Shown here in pieces: positions 4,623 to 6,330 of a DNA stretch of 6,330 nucleotides. A program made the translations under genes and the position numbers. The stretch is taken from NCBI GenBank assembly GCA_937858165.1, contig CALLZA010000680.1, positions 1-6,330 on the forward strand, in the 5' to 3' direction. Numbering within the stretch: the stretch's first letter is position 1; the number at the start of each line of letters is the position of its first letter. Origin of the DNA: an uncultured Ardenticatenia bacterium. Lineage in GTDB: Bacteria > Chloroflexota > Anaerolineae > Promineifilales > Promineifilaceae. Under the pieces are notes generated by a model. The model was not told the origin of the DNA, made no database searches, and was given only the letters and a program-made list of their open reading frames with translations.

Positions 4623-5474
4623 ATGAGCAAGAGAAAAGTGGCCATAGTGACCGACAGCGTCGCCAATCTGATGCCGGAGACGATTGCCGAACACAACATC
4701 TACGTCATCCCGCAGATTCTGAACTGGGAGGGGCAAAGCCTGCTCGACCAGATCGACATCAGCACGGCCCAGTTCTACGAACGGCTGCCGCAGTCGAAGG
4801 ACCTGCCCAAGACGTCGCAGCCGTCACCGGGCCAGTTCACGGAACACTTCGAGAGGGTAGCCGAGGAGGCGGAGAGTATTGTCGCCGTCTTCGTTTCGTC
4901 CGCCCTCAGCGGCACCATCCAGTCGGCCCACCTGGGCGCACAAGCGATGGGCGACTACCCGATCGAGATCGTCGATTCGCGCTCGGCGTCGCTGGGGCAA
5001 GGGCTGCTGGCCGTGGCCGCCGCGCGCCATGCGGCCGCGGGCCACGACTACCGCGCCGTGGCCGAATACGTGCGCGGCCTGGTGCCGCGGATGCGCGTGC
5101 TGTTCGTCGTCGATACGCTGGAGTACCTCCACAAGGGCGGGCGCATCGGCGGGGCCAAGCGGCTGGTGGGTTCGGTGCTGTCGATTAAACCCGTGCTCCA
5201 CATCGAGAACGGCCAGATCGAGCCGCTGGCTTCGGTGCGCACCAAGAGCAAAGCCATCGCCCATATGCTGGAGATTGTCCTGGGCGAGATGAGCGGCAAG
5301 CAGAACATCCACGCCGGCGTGATCCACGCCAACGCGCCCAACGACGCGGCCTACGTCATGCAGCAGATTCTGGCCGCCGTCCAGCCGCAGGAGTTCCTGA
5401 GCAACGAACTCACCCCGGTCATCGGCGCCAATGTCGGCCCAGGCGTGGTCGGGATGGGGTACTACACAGAGTAG
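4623..5474 (+). CDS. DegV family fatty-acid-binding protein
   Basis: A 283-residue cytosolic protein of the DegV/FakB family, whose members bind a fatty acid between two alpha/beta domains. FakB proteins present it to a FakA kinase to make acyl phosphate. Family blocks are present in order: VAIVTDSVANL (6-16; T10, D11, S12), KTSQPSPGQF (63-72; T64, S65), SSALSGTIQSA (92-102), IEIVDSRSASLGQG (114-127), VDTLEYLHKGGRIGG (163-177), LSIKPVLHIENGQIEPL (186-202) and IGANVGPGVVGMGYY (267-281). Length is normal (about 280) and the gene is intact. No FakA-like kinase gene lies in the window, so the partner is unknown, and the gene appears monocistronic behind an unusually long leader. It converges with the response regulator, and 55 bases separate their stop codons. 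The family call is firm; use in lipid supply rather than another lipid-binding role is inferred. Confidence 0.95.
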   Translation: MSKRKVAIVTDSVANLMPETIAEHNIYVIPQILNWEGQSLLDQIDISTAQFYERLPQSKDLPKTSQPSPGQFTEHFERVAEEAESIVAVFVSSALSGTIQSAHLGAQAMGDYPIEIVDSRSASLGQGLLAVAAARHAAAGHDYRAVAEYVRGLVPRMRVLFVVDTLEYLHKGGRIGGAKRLVGSVLSIKPVLHIENGQIEPLASVRTKSKAIAHMLEIVLGEMSGKQNIHAGVIHANAPNDAAYVMQQILAAVQPQEFLSNELTPVIGANVGPGVVGMGYYTE

Positions 5475-5475
5475 A

Positions 5476-5528
5476 GGTCAGGGGGCAGGGGCCAGGGGCC
5501 AGTGGCCGCTGACCCCTGCTGACTGACC
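5476..5528. repeat. G-rich repeat hairpin between convergent degV and regulator genes
   Basis: The gap contains tandem variants of GGGGCCA (5482-5500). It can fold with GGTCAG (5476-5481) against CTGACC (5523-5528), CAGGGG (5486-5491) against CCCCTG (5513-5518), and GGCC / GGCC around AGT (5497-5507), with a 4 x 4 internal loop. It lies where both genes need termination, but neither side has a U-run, so it is not a standard intrinsic terminator. Confidence 0.5.
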
Positions 5529-5529
5529 A

Positions 5530-6192
5530 CTACTCCTCATGCAAAGATGCCAGCCCCTGCCGCAGCATCAGCAGCGCCAGTTGGGTGCGGTTGGCGACGT
5601 TGGCTTTGCGCAGGATGTTGGTCACGTGCGTGCCGACCGTGCGGCAGCTGATGCCCAGCGCGTTGGCGATGCCCTGATTGTCGTCGCCGCGGGCCACCAG
5701 GCGGGCGATCTCAATTTCGCGCTCGGTCAGCAGCACGTCGAGCGTGTCGGCGCGGCGCGGCGCGGCCAGGGATTGCACCAGTTGCCGGGCCACCAGCGGG
5801 TTGAGCGGCGTCTGACCGGCGTGGACGTGATGCAGGGCGTTGACCAACTCCTGGCCCACGTCCTGCTTCAGCACGTACCCTTGCGCGCCGGCGCGCAGGG
5901 CTTCGACGATCTGGGTGTCGTCGCTGAAGCTGGTCAGGATGAGGATGCGCGCCTCTGGCCACTGGGCCACGATCTCCCGCGTGGCGCAAATGCCGCCCTT
6001 GTTGGGCATGATCAGATCCATCAGGATCACATCGGGCCGCAAGCGCAACGCCTGCCGCACCGCTTCGTCGCCATCGGCGGCCACACCCACCACCTGTAAG
6101 CCGGGCTTTGTCGCCAGCATAGCGCACAACCCCTCGCGGACAATGGTCTGATCCTCAACGATCAGGATGCGTAGGTCACTCTCGGCCATCAT
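5530..6192 (-). CDS. NarL/FixJ-type (LuxR HTH) response regulator
   Basis: A 220-residue two-component transcription factor. Residues about 7-125 form a receiver domain: acidic pocket E13/D14, phosphoacceptor Asp59 in DVILMDLIMP (54-63), Thr87 in ILILTSF (83-89), and Lys109 in GYVLK (105-109). A short linker leads to a LuxR-type helix-turn-helix. LLTEREIEIARLVARGDDNQ (154-173) starts it, and the recognition-helix region is ISCRTVGTHVTNILRKANV (181-199). Phosphorylation of Asp59 should promote dimerisation and DNA binding; target genes cannot be read here. Both Met1 (6190-6192) and Met2 (6187-6189) are possible starts. GGGAAGG (6210-6204) is a rather distant Shine-Dalgarno. The gene begins 4 bases after the partial histidine kinase stop, so they form an operon, and that kinase is the likely phosphodonor. 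Confidence 0.96.
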   Translation of the reverse strand: MMAESDLRILIVEDQTIVREGLCAMLATKPGLQVVGVAADGDEAVRQALRLRPDVILMDLIMPNKGGICATREIVAQWPEARILILTSFSDDTQIVEALRAGAQGYVLKQDVGQELVNALHHVHAGQTPLNPLVARQLVQSLAAPRRADTLDVLLTEREIEIARLVARGDDNQGIANALGISCRTVGTHVTNILRKANVANRTQLALLMLRQGLASLHEE

Positions 6193-6196
6193 CTAT

Positions 6197-6330
6197 CTAC
6201 ACGCCTTCCCGTGTCGTCGGGGCCAGCGGCGCGCGCGCTTCGACGCGCGTGCCGTGGCCGGGGCGACTGATAATCCGAATGCTGCCGTCCACCTTGTGAA
6301 TGCGTTTCGCCATGCTGTCCAGCCCCATCC
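6197..6330 (-). CDS. Sensor histidine kinase, C-terminal end only (cut by window edge)
   Basis: Read on the minus strand, the last 43 residues begin MGLDSMAKRIHKVDGSIRII and continue SRPGHGTRVEARAPL to a TAG at 6197-6199. This is the end of a GHKL ATPase domain of the NarL-partner (HisKA_3-type) kinases: the G-L-x-x-M-x-x-R helix after the ATP lid, then the S-x-P-G-x-G-T-x-V strand turn. These kinases use ATP to phosphorylate a His and pass the phosphate to the regulator encoded immediately downstream. Sensor, dimerisation and N-box parts lie beyond the window, so signal and membrane topology are unknown. The frame is open to the window end, with no sign of breakage. Confidence 0.88.
   Translation of the reverse strand, partial: MGLDSMAKRIHKVDGSIRIISRPGHGTRVEARAPLAPTTREGV

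Noticed and set aside
4313..4699. Minus-strand frame with a hydrophobic, membrane-like N-terminus
   Set aside because: The hydrophobic run is the complement of the purine-rich ribosome site and start of degV; there is no ribosome site or recognisable domain.
5539..6099. 186-codon plus-strand frame opposite the response regulator
   Set aside because: It is an antisense shadow of a gene with clear receiver and LuxR domains.

Overview
The window looks like one end of a metagenomic or draft contig from a high-G+C bacterium. Lines I counted by hand inside genes run at about 75-82% G+C, while intergenic stretches and one small island are near 50% or lower. Two-component genes of the NarL type, a DegV protein, an extended -10 promoter with TATACT, and short direct-repeat filler between genes fit an Anaerolineae-like Chloroflexota. 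That placement is an inference of low to moderate confidence; the sequence holds no decisive marker.

Positions 1-118 are not genomic. Positions 53-118 are a complete Illumina P7 / i7 index / Nextera read-2 adapter ending in the Tn5 mosaic end, and 1-52 look like noise read past the end of the adapter. True sequence starts at 119, inside trpD. Any protein call beginning upstream of 119 carries adapter-encoded residues.

Positions 119-3298 (plus strand) hold a split tryptophan cluster: the C-terminal part of trpD, an alpha/beta hydrolase 10 bases behind it, a low-G+C toxin-antitoxin island with its own promoter, then a complete trpC. The RelE-like toxin is cut by an in-frame TAA, with its conserved C-terminus still readable downstream. 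The cluster ends at a large hairpin (3302-3395) that separates trpC from a convergent gene.

Positions 3394-4140 (minus strand) encode an UlaG-like metallo-beta-lactamase-fold hydrolase, probably from a leaderless mRNA. A divergent intergenic region (4141-4622) follows, with a promoter for each side, a 46-base terminator-like dyad between them, and a leader of about 345 bases before degV that can form several stems, one with 19 positions. I do not recognise this leader as a known RNA class; it is the best candidate here for something undescribed.

Positions 4623-5474 (plus) encode a DegV-family fatty-acid-binding protein. Positions 5530-6330 (minus) hold a NarL/LuxR response regulator preceded by the C-terminal end of its histidine kinase, which runs off the window. 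The degV and regulator genes converge on a short G-rich repeat hairpin.
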